From an uncultured Clostridia bacterium (lineage in GTDB: Bacteria; Bacillota; Clostridia; TANB77; CAG-508): a DNA stretch of 64,000 bases. Below are positions 45,385 through 53,402 of the stretch, piece by piece. Both the position numbers and the translations under genes were made by a program. The stretch covers positions 31,066-95,065 of the forward strand of contig CASSLW010000006.1 of the NCBI GenBank assembly GCA_949443285.1, read 5' to 3'. The first letter of the stretch is position 1. Every line of letters starts with the position of its first letter. Below the pieces are notes generated by a model. The model ran no database searches and had not been told where the DNA came from. It saw only the letters and a program-made list of their open reading frames with translations.

Positions 45385-46464
45385 GTGAGAACAGGCAAGG
45401 AAGACAACATTACAGAGATTTTAAAACTAATTGCGCCAGGAACCCCAATAAGAAATGGACTAGAAAATATTTTAAGAGCAAGAACAGGAGCTTTATTATT
45501 AATTACAGATAAAAATGAAGTATTAAAAGAAGTAGTTGACGGCGGATTTACAATAAATGAAGATTATTCTTCATCAAAATTATATGAGCTAGCGAAAATG
45601 GATGGAGCGATAGTGCTAAGTGGAGACTTAAAGAAAATATTATATGCAAATGCGCAACTAATACCGTCACATGAAATATCAACATTAGAGACAGGTACAA
45701 GGCATAGAACTGCTGAAAGAACTGCAAAGCAGACAGGAGAACTAGTAATAAGTATTTCACAAAGAAGAAGTATAATTACAGTTTTTAAGGGTAGTGACAG
45801 ATATATATTAGAAGATACAGATGTGGTTTTAAATAAAGCGAACCAAGCTATTCAGACACTTGAAAAGTACAAAAAAGTATTTGATAATAAGTTAAATATC
45901 TTGAATGAATATGAATTTAATGATATAGTAACATTACAAAATGTAATAGTTGCAATTCAAAGAGCTGAAATGGTTATGAAAATAGTAGAAGAAATACAAA
46001 GGCAGATATATGAATTAGGCGATGACGGAAGGCTTGTGAAAATGCAACTTGAAGAGTTGATAGGTGGACTAGAAAAGGAAGAAGAGCTTATTATAAAAGA
46101 TTATATTGTACCAGGCAAAAAGAAAATAACACCTAAGAAAGTAATTGAAAAATTAGATGAGTTAGAATATGAAGAACTATCAAGAGAGACAGTAATAGCC
46201 AAGTTATTAGGGTATGAGACGTTTGATAATTATGATGAAGTCGGAGTATACACAAAAGGATATAGGATTTTAAATAAAATACCAAGAATGCCAAACAATA
46301 TAGTAGAAAATCTAATTGGTTCATTTAAATCATTCCAACACATACTGGCAGCTGATATAGAAAGCTTAGATGATGTAGACGGAATAGGAGAAGTAAGGGC
46401 AAGAACAATAAAACAATCTTTAAAAAGGATGCAAGAACAATTTATTTTTGATAATTTAATTTAA
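45385..46464 (+). CDS. disA: DNA integrity scanning protein DisA (diadenylate cyclase)
   Basis: DisA makes c-di-AMP from two ATP and slows when it meets branched DNA. The 359-residue protein has the DAC domain with the DGA motif (MDGAIVLSGD, about 72-81) and the RHR motif (TGTRHRTAERT, about 104-114). A helical linker and C-terminal helix-hairpin-helix DNA-binding domain (LDDVDGIGEVRARTIKQSL) follow. It starts with GTG at 45385 behind AAGGAG. It is separated from radA only by a repeat element. Confidence 0.95.
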   Translation: MRTGKEDNITEILKLIAPGTPIRNGLENILRARTGALLLITDKNEVLKEVVDGGFTINEDYSSSKLYELAKMDGAIVLSGDLKKILYANAQLIPSHEISTLETGTRHRTAERTAKQTGELVISISQRRSIITVFKGSDRYILEDTDVVLNKANQAIQTLEKYKKVFDNKLNILNEYEFNDIVTLQNVIVAIQRAEMVMKIVEEIQRQIYELGDDGRLVKMQLEELIGGLEKEEELIIKDYIVPGKKKITPKKVIEKLDELEYEELSRETVIAKLLGYETFDNYDEVGVYTKGYRILNKIPRMPNNIVENLIGSFKSFQHILAADIESLDDVDGIGEVRARTIKQSLKRMQEQFIFDNLI

Positions 46465-46515
46465 AATTATAAATAAACAGAAGCAAAAGCTTCAAATAAG
46501 AAAGGAAGAAGAAAA

Positions 46516-47319
46516 ATGAAAACAAAAAACATTATATGGATAATTGCATTAATTTTAGTAATAATATTACTAGCAACAGTAGGATATGGATACTACAAAA
46601 AAGCAACTATGAAAGTTGAAAATCCAATAGCCACAATGGAAGTAGAAAATTTTGGGACAATAAAAATAGAATTATACCCAGATTTAGCACCAGAAACAGT
46701 AGCAAACTTTGTAACACTTGCAAACAGAGGATTTTATGACGGCTTAACTTTCCACAGAGTAGTAAAAGATTTTATGATACAAGGTGGAGATAAAGCAGGA
46801 ACAGGAAGTGGTTCAGCAACTCTAGCAGATTTAAAAGACGGTGGAGAAGATAAAGAATACACAATAAAAGGTGAATTTATATCAAATGGAGTAAACAACA
46901 AATTAAAATTTGAAGAAGGAGTTATTGGTATGGCAAGAAATGACTATACTCAATATTCTCAAAATTTAGCAGAAGAATCTTATAACTCTGGAAGTTCACA
47001 ATTCTTTATTATGACAAAAGAAACATCATCATTAAATGGATATTATACATCATTTGGTAAAGTAATTGAAGGTATGGATGTAGTGCATAGAATAGAAGAA
47101 GTTGAAGTAAAAGCTAATACAGAAGGAACTGAAAGTGGAGAAAGTTCAGCAAATTCAGAAGTTAGTACACCAGTAGAACCAGTAAAAATCACATCAATTA
47201 AAGTTGAAACAAATGGTGTAAATTATGGAGAACCAAAAACTTTAGAACCATTTAACTACATGAATTGGTTATATTCACAATATGGAATTGATCCAAATAA
47301 TTTATCAACAGCACAATAA
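46516..47319 (+). CDS. Membrane-anchored cyclophilin-type peptidyl-prolyl isomerase
   Basis: The 267-residue protein has an N-terminal hydrophobic anchor (IIWIIALILVIILLATVGYG), so the enzyme domain should face outward. The cyclophilin domain contains NFVTLANRGFYDGL, the catalytic FHRVVKDFMIQGGD, and SSQFFIMTKETSSLNGYYTSFGKVIEG. A Ser/Glu-rich insert near 200 and a short C-terminal tail (YMNWLYSQYGIDP) follow. It probably helps fold secreted proteins. The start follows AAAGGAAG; a terminator follows the gene. Confidence 0.92.
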   Translation: MKTKNIIWIIALILVIILLATVGYGYYKKATMKVENPIATMEVENFGTIKIELYPDLAPETVANFVTLANRGFYDGLTFHRVVKDFMIQGGDKAGTGSGSATLADLKDGGEDKEYTIKGEFISNGVNNKLKFEEGVIGMARNDYTQYSQNLAEESYNSGSSQFFIMTKETSSLNGYYTSFGKVIEGMDVVHRIEEVEVKANTEGTESGESSANSEVSTPVEPVKITSIKVETNGVNYGEPKTLEPFNYMNWLYSQYGIDPNNLSTAQ

Positions 47320-47323
47320 ATAG

Positions 47324-47367
47324 AAAAAGAGTATTAACAAAGTGTAAAATGTTAATATTCTTTTTTT
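47324..47367 (+). terminator. Terminator after the cyclophilin gene
   Basis: AAAAAGAGTATTAAC pairs with GTTAATATTCTTTTT (one bulge or mismatch), followed by T. Confidence 0.8.
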
Positions 47368-47409
47368 GTAAAAATGAAAATGCTAAAAATAGTTTTAATG
47401 GTATACTTG

Positions 47410-47439
47410 TTGACGTAACTTATATGAAAATAATAAAAT
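47410..47439 (+). promoter_or_regulatory. TTGACGTAA-type promoter of a pilin-leader gene
   Basis: TTGACG (47410-47415), 18 bases, TAAAAT (47434-47439); preceded by TTG and followed by TAA as at 15059 and 63770. Confidence 0.65.
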
Positions 47440-47471
47440 TTTAATTAGCAAACAAAAGAAAGGGGTTTTTT

Positions 47472-48629
47472 ATGAAAGAAAGAAATGTGAATGGAATAAC
47501 ACTTATAGCACTTGTAATAACAATAATAGTACTCTTAATACTTGCTGGAGTAACAATTGCAACACTTACAGGTGACAATGGAATAATAGGAAAAGCAGGG
47601 GAAGCAAAAGAAAATACAATAGCGGCAGGAGAAAAAGAAGCAATAGAATTGGCAGTGACATCTATAAAAATGAATAATAATAAAGAAGTAAGTCAAGAAA
47701 ATTTACAAGATGCAATTGACAAGCAAATTGGTAGTGGAAAAGGAGAGGTTATTGATAACGAAAATGAAACATTTACAGTAAAAATTAAAGATAATTGGTA
47801 TATTGTAGATTTAGAAGGAAATGTTGAAAAAGATGTTAATTGGGACTTGGCAAAAGCAAACACAAAAGCTCCAGAAGAACAAACATCAACAAGCAAAAGT
47901 GTAATAGGAATTGGCACAGACGGAAAAGCTGTGAATATGGATTTGTGGAAATATACACTAATTAATGAAGGCACAGAATATGGATTAAATAGTGCAAATG
48001 GAATAGATGATTCTGGTGCATCAGGAAGAGAAAATGGATATATAGGAGAATTTACAGCAGAAGGCAGAATTATAGGAACTGTTCCACAATATATAAGCGA
48101 AGACGGTGGAAAAACTTTTCTTCCTGTAACATCATTGGTACATACATTTTATCAATGTACAGGATTAAAAATAGCACCGGAAATTCCAACAACAGTAAAT
48201 AAAATGAGAGTTGCATTTTATTATTGCACAACATTAGAAGTTGCACCAGCCCAAATACCATATGGTGTTACAGACTTAAACTGGACATTTTGCGCAACCA
48301 AAATAGCTTCTTTTAATACTAAAATACCTAAAACAGTTACATCTATGAGAGCTACATTTCAGTACGATTCAGCATTAAAAAATATGAGTGCTGAAATTCC
48401 AGATTCTGTAATTGATATTTCAGCTTGTTTTTTAAGATGTCAAAGTCTTGTTGGTACAATAGTTATTAATGCAAATGTAACAGGTGCTATCATTGATGAT
48501 TCGGGTATGCATGGAGATTGTCAGTGGGTTTTTAAGGATTATAATGGCAATGGTTTGAGCATAAAAGGAACTTGTAAAGTGTTAGAAGCGATAAGAGAGG
48601 GTAATGAAAAAATAACAATAATTAAATAA
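47472..48629 (+). CDS. Pilin-leader surface protein with BspA-like repeats (intact)
   Basis: The 385-residue protein carries an intact leader (NGITLIALVITIIVLLILAG, then VTIATLTGDNGIIGKAGEA) in which Ala-Gly is encoded by GCT-GGA without an extra C. This makes it the reference for the frameshifted paralogues. A small globular part (about 55-115) follows, then a region of BspA-like repeats (LVHTFYQCTGLKIAPEIP, VAFYYCTTLEVAPAQIP, TFQYDSALKNMSAEIP) of about 24 residues each. It is probably exported and surface-exposed. It has its own TTGACG promoter and AAAGGGG before the ATG. Confidence 0.8.
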   Translation: MKERNVNGITLIALVITIIVLLILAGVTIATLTGDNGIIGKAGEAKENTIAAGEKEAIELAVTSIKMNNNKEVSQENLQDAIDKQIGSGKGEVIDNENETFTVKIKDNWYIVDLEGNVEKDVNWDLAKANTKAPEEQTSTSKSVIGIGTDGKAVNMDLWKYTLINEGTEYGLNSANGIDDSGASGRENGYIGEFTAEGRIIGTVPQYISEDGGKTFLPVTSLVHTFYQCTGLKIAPEIPTTVNKMRVAFYYCTTLEVAPAQIPYGVTDLNWTFCATKIASFNTKIPKTVTSMRATFQYDSALKNMSAEIPDSVIDISACFLRCQSLVGTIVINANVTGAIIDDSGMHGDCQWVFKDYNGNGLSIKGTCKVLEAIREGNEKITIIK

Positions 48630-48665
48630 AAATTTGTTATAATGTAAAAAAATTTTGAAAAACAG

Positions 48666-48695
48666 TTGACAAATGGGGTGGAAATTGGTTATAAT
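48666..48695 (+). promoter_or_regulatory. Promoter of the tRNA pair
   Basis: TTGACA (48666-48671), 18-base spacer, TATAAT (48690-48695), about 40 bases before tRNA-His. Confidence 0.75.
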
Positions 48696-48734
48696 ATTAA
48701 ATGTGCTCGAGGTTTAAAGGTGCACGTGAACAAT

Positions 48735-48812
48735 GGTGGATGTAGCGTAGTTGGTTAACGCGCCAGTTTGTGGCACTGGAGACCGTGGGTTCGAGTCCCA
48801 TCTTCCACCCCA
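48735..48812 (+). tRNA. tRNA-His (GTG)
   Basis: The cloverleaf has anticodon stem CCAGT/ACTGG with loop TTGTGGC (anticodon GTG), T-arm GTGGG-TTCGAGT-CCCAT, the extra 5' G typical of tRNA-His, and an encoded CCA. Position 6-67 of the acceptor stem is a T-T mismatch. Confidence 0.93.
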
Positions 48813-48826
48813 TTTAAAATATATAT

Positions 48827-48901
48827 TGGGCTGTAGCCAAGCGGTAAGGCACCAGACTTTGACTCTGGCATGCGCTAGTTCGAATCTAGCCAGCCCAGCC
48901 A
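48827..48901 (+). tRNA. tRNA-Gln (TTG)
   Basis: Acceptor TGGGCTG pairs with CAGCCCA; anticodon stem CCAGA/TCTGG with loop CTTTGAC gives anticodon TTG. CCA is encoded. It lies 14 bases after tRNA-His and is co-transcribed. Confidence 0.95.
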
Positions 48902-48904
48902 TAA

Positions 48905-48951
48905 AAACTCTATAAATATTGAAGTTTCAATATTTTATAGAGATTTTTTTT
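48905..48951 (+). terminator. Terminator after the tRNA pair
   Basis: AACTCTATAAATATTGAA pairs with TTCAATATTTTATAGAGATT (one bulge), followed by a run of T. Confidence 0.85.
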
Positions 48952-49085
48952 GCAAGAAAACACAAAAACACTTGAATTTTATGTAAAGATAAGATATAAT
49001 AACAAATGATTAATCTTTATAATCTCCTTTTAGGAGTTGGCATAAATTGGGAATACATCAAATAAATATTGGAGGAGAAAAGAAA

Positions 49086-49856
49086 ATGGAAGAAGAAAGA
49101 ATGACAATAAGAAGTGTGATAAGGTGCATCGAAGCAATAGTAATATTAGTAATAATAGAAATTGGTGCTGGATTGGTAGTAATAATAGAACCGACCACAG
49201 AATGGGAGCTGATACTACTAATCGTAATAGTAGTTATTGTGGCTGATTTATTATCCATATTTATGGATAAAAGTATAGATTATATTTTTGCCAGACCAAG
49301 AAGACGGGGGAAAAAAGTAAAGTTCAAAGTTATAGACAGGAGAAATGAAGAATACCTGTTAACAGCAGAAGAATTGTATCTACAAGTATTAAAAGATAGC
49401 AAACGTGACTATAATTGGATTGCTTCAGCACCAGAGCTGTGTAGAGTTTGTGATAATCCTGAATTCCCAAAAAAATATAGGAAAAAAATAAAAATAATGA
49501 TACTAAATTGTTTTGCAAACTTTGAAAAAAGTGGAACACCTATAACACAAGAAGAGCAAAAAGTAGCACTTCGTTGTTACAACACTTTGCCATCAGGAGA
49601 TGAAGAAGTAAGTGTGGCTAAAAACAAATATCTAGAAGCAATTATGGATTTTGTGATTAAATATGAGACAGAGAGAAATGGAAGGCAGATAGGACAATCA
49701 TATAAGGAAGTATGTAGTGAATGGAAAAAAAGACATTTGGACGAATTTGCATACATTGTCAACTTAAAAAAACTAAAAGAATATTTATATTCCGATTTTG
49801 AGAAAACAATTGGAAAAGCAGAACAAGAAGGTAGATTTAAGGAAGATGATGAATAA
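49086..49856 (+). CDS. Unrecognised membrane protein with two N-terminal transmembrane segments
   Basis: The 256-residue protein has two close transmembrane segments (about 10-35 and 40-62), a basic stretch RPRRRGKKVKFKV, and a cytoplasmic helical domain with a few cysteines (LCRVCDNPEF, LNCFANFEK). I do not recognise the family. It contains the only other in-frame CGG codon I found in the window (49305-49307, followed by GGG, not A). There a +1 shift would reach a stop at once, so normal reading as Arg is likely. I chose ATG 49086 behind GGAGGAG. Confidence 0.7.
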   Translation: MEEERMTIRSVIRCIEAIVILVIIEIGAGLVVIIEPTTEWELILLIVIVVIVADLLSIFMDKSIDYIFARPRRRGKKVKFKVIDRRNEEYLLTAEELYLQVLKDSKRDYNWIASAPELCRVCDNPEFPKKYRKKIKIMILNCFANFEKSGTPITQEEQKVALRCYNTLPSGDEEVSVAKNKYLEAIMDFVIKYETERNGRQIGQSYKEVCSEWKKRHLDEFAYIVNLKKLKEYLYSDFEKTIGKAEQEGRFKEDDE

Positions 49857-49914
49857 TATCAAAAAATTCGTAATGAAATAGCCAATATAAAAGCTAAAAG
49901 ATAAGACCAAAAAA

Positions 49915-49950
49915 CAGAGTATTTGAAAAATTTCGAATACTCTGCATTTT
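49915..49950 (+). terminator. Hairpin terminator
   Basis: CAGAGTATT pairs with AATACTCTG (nine base pairs), followed by CATTTTCATTT. Confidence 0.7.
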
Positions 49951-50011
49951 CATTTATAAGTTCTATTTAACACTCTAAAAAAATATAAATGAAATAGAAA
50001 GGGTGAAAAAA

Positions 50012-50398
50012 ATGGAAAACTACAAAACAAATTTTGAAGAAACAACAAAAAACATATTCAAAGGAATAGCAATAGCAATGATAACAACAGTCATCATGCT
50101 ATTAATATTCTCAATAATATTAGCATACACAAACACAAGTGAAAACACAATAACACCAGTAATAATGGTAGTAACAGGAATAAGCATATTACTTGGAAGT
50201 TCAATAGGAAGCATAAAAATAAAAAAGAATGGAATAATAAATGGAGGATTAATAGGCGGAATATACATATTAATTCTGTACCTAATTTCAAGCATATTAA
50301 ATTGGAGATTTGGACTAAATATACAAAGCATAATAATGATAGCAATAGGAATGATTTTTGGCATACTAGGTGGAATTATAGGTGTAAATAAAAAATAG
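50012..50398 (+). CDS. TIGR04086-family membrane protein
   Basis: The 128-residue protein has four transmembrane segments with glycine-rich contacts (GSSIGSIKIKKNGIINGGLIGG, read as two parts) and ends GMIFGILGGIIGVNKK, the pattern of the TIGR04086/YrzE family often found near yajC and secDF in Clostridia. It lies just upstream of the HD-secD-secF group here. Function unknown. I chose ATG 50012 after GAAAGGGTG. Confidence 0.75.
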   Translation: MENYKTNFEETTKNIFKGIAIAMITTVIMLLIFSIILAYTNTSENTITPVIMVVTGISILLGSSIGSIKIKKNGIINGGLIGGIYILILYLISSILNWRFGLNIQSIIMIAIGMIFGILGGIIGVNKK

Positions 50399-50399
50399 A

Positions 50400-50486
50400 A
50401 GATGTGTCCCAAATGGACAAAAATGTCCATCGGGGACGTTTCCAAATGGACATTTTTGTCCAAAAAGAAACGTCCCCATTGGACAT
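50400..50486. repeat. REP-like element, family A (copy 7, composite)
   Basis: AGATGTGTCCCAAATGGAC, TGTCCATCGGGGACGTTTCC and the inverted end AAACGTCCCCATTGGACA. Confidence 0.85.
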
Positions 50487-50580
50487 ATTGGATATTTTGA
50501 AAGAATTTCCAAAAAACAGTTGATATTTTTGGAAATTTAATATAAAATTTTATAGGACAAGTTATATCAAGGAGGACAAA

Positions 50581-51240
50581 ATGATAAAGTTAGAAGATGT
50601 TCGAAAAAATCCGGAAGTTGAAGCCTTAATACAAGGTGCACAACAGCAATTGGACGGATTGGGCTATACAGAACATAGCCACAGACACATTTCAATTGTG
50701 TCAAAAAGAGCTGGGGATATATTAGAGAAATTAGGATATCCAGAGAGGACAGTAGAACTGGCGAGAATTGCAGGGTATTTGCATGATATCGGAAATTCGG
50801 TAAATAGGGTAGACCATGCTCATAATGGAGCAATAATTGCATATAACATTTTGAAAGAAATGGGAATGCCAGTAGAGGAAAGAACGCAGATAATGATGGC
50901 GATTGGAAATCATGATGAGAAAACAGGAACAGCGGTAAGTGATATATCAGCAGCGATAATTTTGGCGGATAAGTCAGATGTGCATAGAGATAGAGTGAGA
51001 AATCAAAATATTTCAACATTTGATATACATGATAAAGTAAATTATGCAGTAACAAATGCAGAGCTAAAGTTAGATACTGAAAATAGAAAAATAACATTAA
51101 ATTTAACAATTGATAATCAAATATGTCCAGTACTAGATTATTTTCAAATATTTATTGATAGGACAATTATGAGCAAATATGCAGCAAAATATTTACGAAT
51201 ATGGTTTGAACTAATAATCAACGGAACAAAATTATTATAA
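50581..51240 (+). CDS. HD-domain phosphohydrolase
   Basis: The 219-residue protein has the HD metal-binding pattern: HSHRHISIVSKRAG, then AGYLHDIGNSVNRVDH with the HD pair, HAHNGAIIAYNIL, and ILADKSDVHRDRVR. It should hydrolyse a phosphate monoester or diester, perhaps a nucleotide; the substrate is unknown. It sits directly before secD (14 bases), an arrangement common in Clostridia. The start follows AAGGAGG. Confidence 0.88.
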   Translation: MIKLEDVRKNPEVEALIQGAQQQLDGLGYTEHSHRHISIVSKRAGDILEKLGYPERTVELARIAGYLHDIGNSVNRVDHAHNGAIIAYNILKEMGMPVEERTQIMMAIGNHDEKTGTAVSDISAAIILADKSDVHRDRVRNQNISTFDIHDKVNYAVTNAELKLDTENRKITLNLTIDNQICPVLDYFQIFIDRTIMSKYAAKYLRIWFELIINGTKLL

Positions 51241-51253
51241 TGGAGGAAATAAA

Positions 51254-52705
51254 ATGAAAAAGGTAAAAATATTAACAATAACACTAGCAATTATATTAAT
51301 TACAGCAATAGCTTTTGGTGGAATTTATGTACAAAAACAAAATAGGATGGAAAATGTAGTTGAAGACTATAAATATGCAATGGATTTAAAAGGAACAAGA
51401 ACTGTTAGATTAGAATTAGATACAGGAACAACGACAGTAGTAAAAGATGCAGAAGGAAAAGAAGTTAAAGATACAGAAAATTTAACTGAAGAGCAAATGA
51501 CTGAGAAAGGATACACAAAGGAAGAAGTTCCAAACAACAGTGATGATGTAAAAAATGAGGAAAACTACAAAAAAGCAAAAGAAATATTAGAAAAAAGGCT
51601 TCAAAAAATGGGTGTAAATAATTACACAATAAAATTAGATACACAAGCTGGAGATATCGTAATAGAAATCCCAGAGAATGAAGCAACAGATACAATTGTA
51701 GGTCAATTAGTAACAGTTGGAAAATTTACAATACAAGATAGTGAAACAGGCGAAGTTTTAATGGATAACAATGACATTAAACTAGCAAATGTAATATCAG
51801 GAGCAGACAATACATCAACAGCAACAGCAGCTAAAACAAGAATTTATTTAAATATTGAATTTACAAAAAGCGGTGCAAAGAAATTAGAAGATATAAGCAA
51901 TAGATATTTAAAACCAGAAGAAACAGAAAATAAAGAAGAAACAACAGATGAGGCAGCAACTACAGAGACAACAGAAACAAATGAAAATGGCGAAGAAAAA
52001 ACAGAGAAAAAAGTAGCAATAAAAATAGATGATACAGAAATAATGTCAACAAGTTTTGAAGAACCAATGAGAACAGGAAAAATGCAACTATCAATGGGTG
52101 GAGCTTCATCAGACCAAAAAACATTACAAGGGTATGCATCTCAAGCATCAAGTATAGCAGTAGTATTAGATACAGGAAATTTACCTGTTAAATATCAAGC
52201 AGCAGCAAACGAATATGTAGTATCAGACGTAACAACTCAAGAGTTAGACATTGTTATATATGCATTATTAGCAGTAGTTGTAATTGCTGTAATAGTATTA
52301 ATTGTAAGATATAAAAAATTAGGAGCACTTGCAACAATATCATATATAGGCCTAATATCAGTATTTTTGATATTAATAAGATATGCAAATGTAGTAATAT
52401 CAATAGAAGGAATATTTGCAATAGCACTTGTATTGGTACTAAATTATATTTTTGTAAATAAACTACTTTCAAAAATAAAAGAAGAAAAACTTACTAAAAC
52501 AACTATAAATAAAGGAATAGCAGAAACATATAAAGAATTCTTTATAAGAATAATACCAGTTTGCATATTAGCAGTAGTATTTTGCTTTATCAACTGGAGC
52601 CCTATTAGTAGCTTTGGAATGGTAATGTTCTGGGGAATTGCATTAATTGCTATTTATAACTCTATAATAACAAATATTTTATTAAAAATAGAAGCTGACA
52701 AATAG
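51254..52705 (+). CDS. secD: Divergent SecD-like protein translocase subunit
   Basis: The 483-residue protein has one N-terminal transmembrane segment, LKGTRTVRLELDTG in place of the usual 'DLKGGV' region, a P1-like external domain with KAKEILEKRLQKMGVNNYTIK, a Glu/Thr-rich insert around 220-255, and five C-terminal transmembrane segments starting near 335. In SecD these use the proton gradient to pull exported proteins outward. The sequence is strongly diverged and somewhat different in its C-terminal motifs, but the order HD-SecD-SecF and the fold pattern support the call. Confidence 0.78.
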   Translation: MKKVKILTITLAIILITAIAFGGIYVQKQNRMENVVEDYKYAMDLKGTRTVRLELDTGTTTVVKDAEGKEVKDTENLTEEQMTEKGYTKEEVPNNSDDVKNEENYKKAKEILEKRLQKMGVNNYTIKLDTQAGDIVIEIPENEATDTIVGQLVTVGKFTIQDSETGEVLMDNNDIKLANVISGADNTSTATAAKTRIYLNIEFTKSGAKKLEDISNRYLKPEETENKEETTDEAATTETTETNENGEEKTEKKVAIKIDDTEIMSTSFEEPMRTGKMQLSMGGASSDQKTLQGYASQASSIAVVLDTGNLPVKYQAAANEYVVSDVTTQELDIVIYALLAVVVIAVIVLIVRYKKLGALATISYIGLISVFLILIRYANVVISIEGIFAIALVLVLNYIFVNKLLSKIKEEKLTKTTINKGIAETYKEFFIRIIPVCILAVVFCFINWSPISSFGMVMFWGIALIAIYNSIITNILLKIEADK

Positions 52706-52718
52706 GAGGAAATAAAGA

Positions 52719-53369
52719 ATGAAAAATTTAACAAAGAAACAAAAAATAATAATGTCAATTGTTGCAATTATAATAATAGCAGGAATAGCAATTGTAGCAT
52801 TTATGGGATTTAATTTTGATTTAAGATTTCAAACAACAAACAAATTAGAATTATATCTAGGAAAAGATTTTGAAATAGCAGATATAAAAAGCATAACAAA
52901 AGAAATTATGCCAAATGAGCAAGTAATGCTTCAAAAAATCGAGATATACGAAGATTCTGTTAGTATAATAGCAAAAGAAATAACAGAAGAACAAAAACAA
53001 AAAATAATAGAAAAAGTAAACGAAAAATATGAATTAGAATTAAAAGCAGAAGAAGAGAAAATAGAAACAATACCAAATACAAAAGGAAGAGACTTAATAA
53101 ATCCATATATTTGGCCATTTGCAATAGCAACAGGAATAACATTAGTTTATATGGCAATAAGATATAGAAAATTAAATATGATAAATATAATTTTAAAAAC
53201 AGTGTTAACATTAGTAGTAGCAGAAGCAACACTAATCAGCTTAATTGCAATTACAAGAATTCCAATAGGTAGATTAACAATTCCAATGGTAGTTACAGTA
53301 TATATGCTAACATTTGTAGGTTTAACTACTAAATTTGAAAAAGAATTAGAAGCACAAAAAGAAGAATAA
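52719..53369 (+). CDS. secF: Shortened SecF-like protein
   Basis: The 216-residue protein has an N-terminal anchor followed by MGFNFDLRF, resembling the SecF 'GLNFGIDFTGG' region, a small external ferredoxin-like domain (QVMLQKIEIYEDSVSIIAKE), and about three C-terminal transmembrane segments. Normal SecF has about 300 residues and six segments, so this is reduced by roughly two. It follows secD by 14 bases with AGGAGG. The partner role is inferred mainly from this position. Confidence 0.65.
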   Translation: MKNLTKKQKIIMSIVAIIIIAGIAIVAFMGFNFDLRFQTTNKLELYLGKDFEIADIKSITKEIMPNEQVMLQKIEIYEDSVSIIAKEITEEQKQKIIEKVNEKYELELKAEEEKIETIPNTKGRDLINPYIWPFAIATGITLVYMAIRYRKLNMINIILKTVLTLVVAEATLISLIAITRIPIGRLTIPMVVTVYMLTFVGLTTKFEKELEAQKEE

Positions 53370-53402
53370 AAAGATATAGGCAAAATCGAAAGGATTGATA
53401 AA

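Noticed and set aside
49305..49307. CGG in the 49086 gene as a seventh recoding site
   Set aside because: It follows AGA, is followed by GGG, and a +1 shift meets a stop almost at once; the zero frame continues normally.
53370..53402. T-box riboswitch before alaS
   Set aside because: Only 33 bases separate secF and alaS; no room for a T-box and no terminator.
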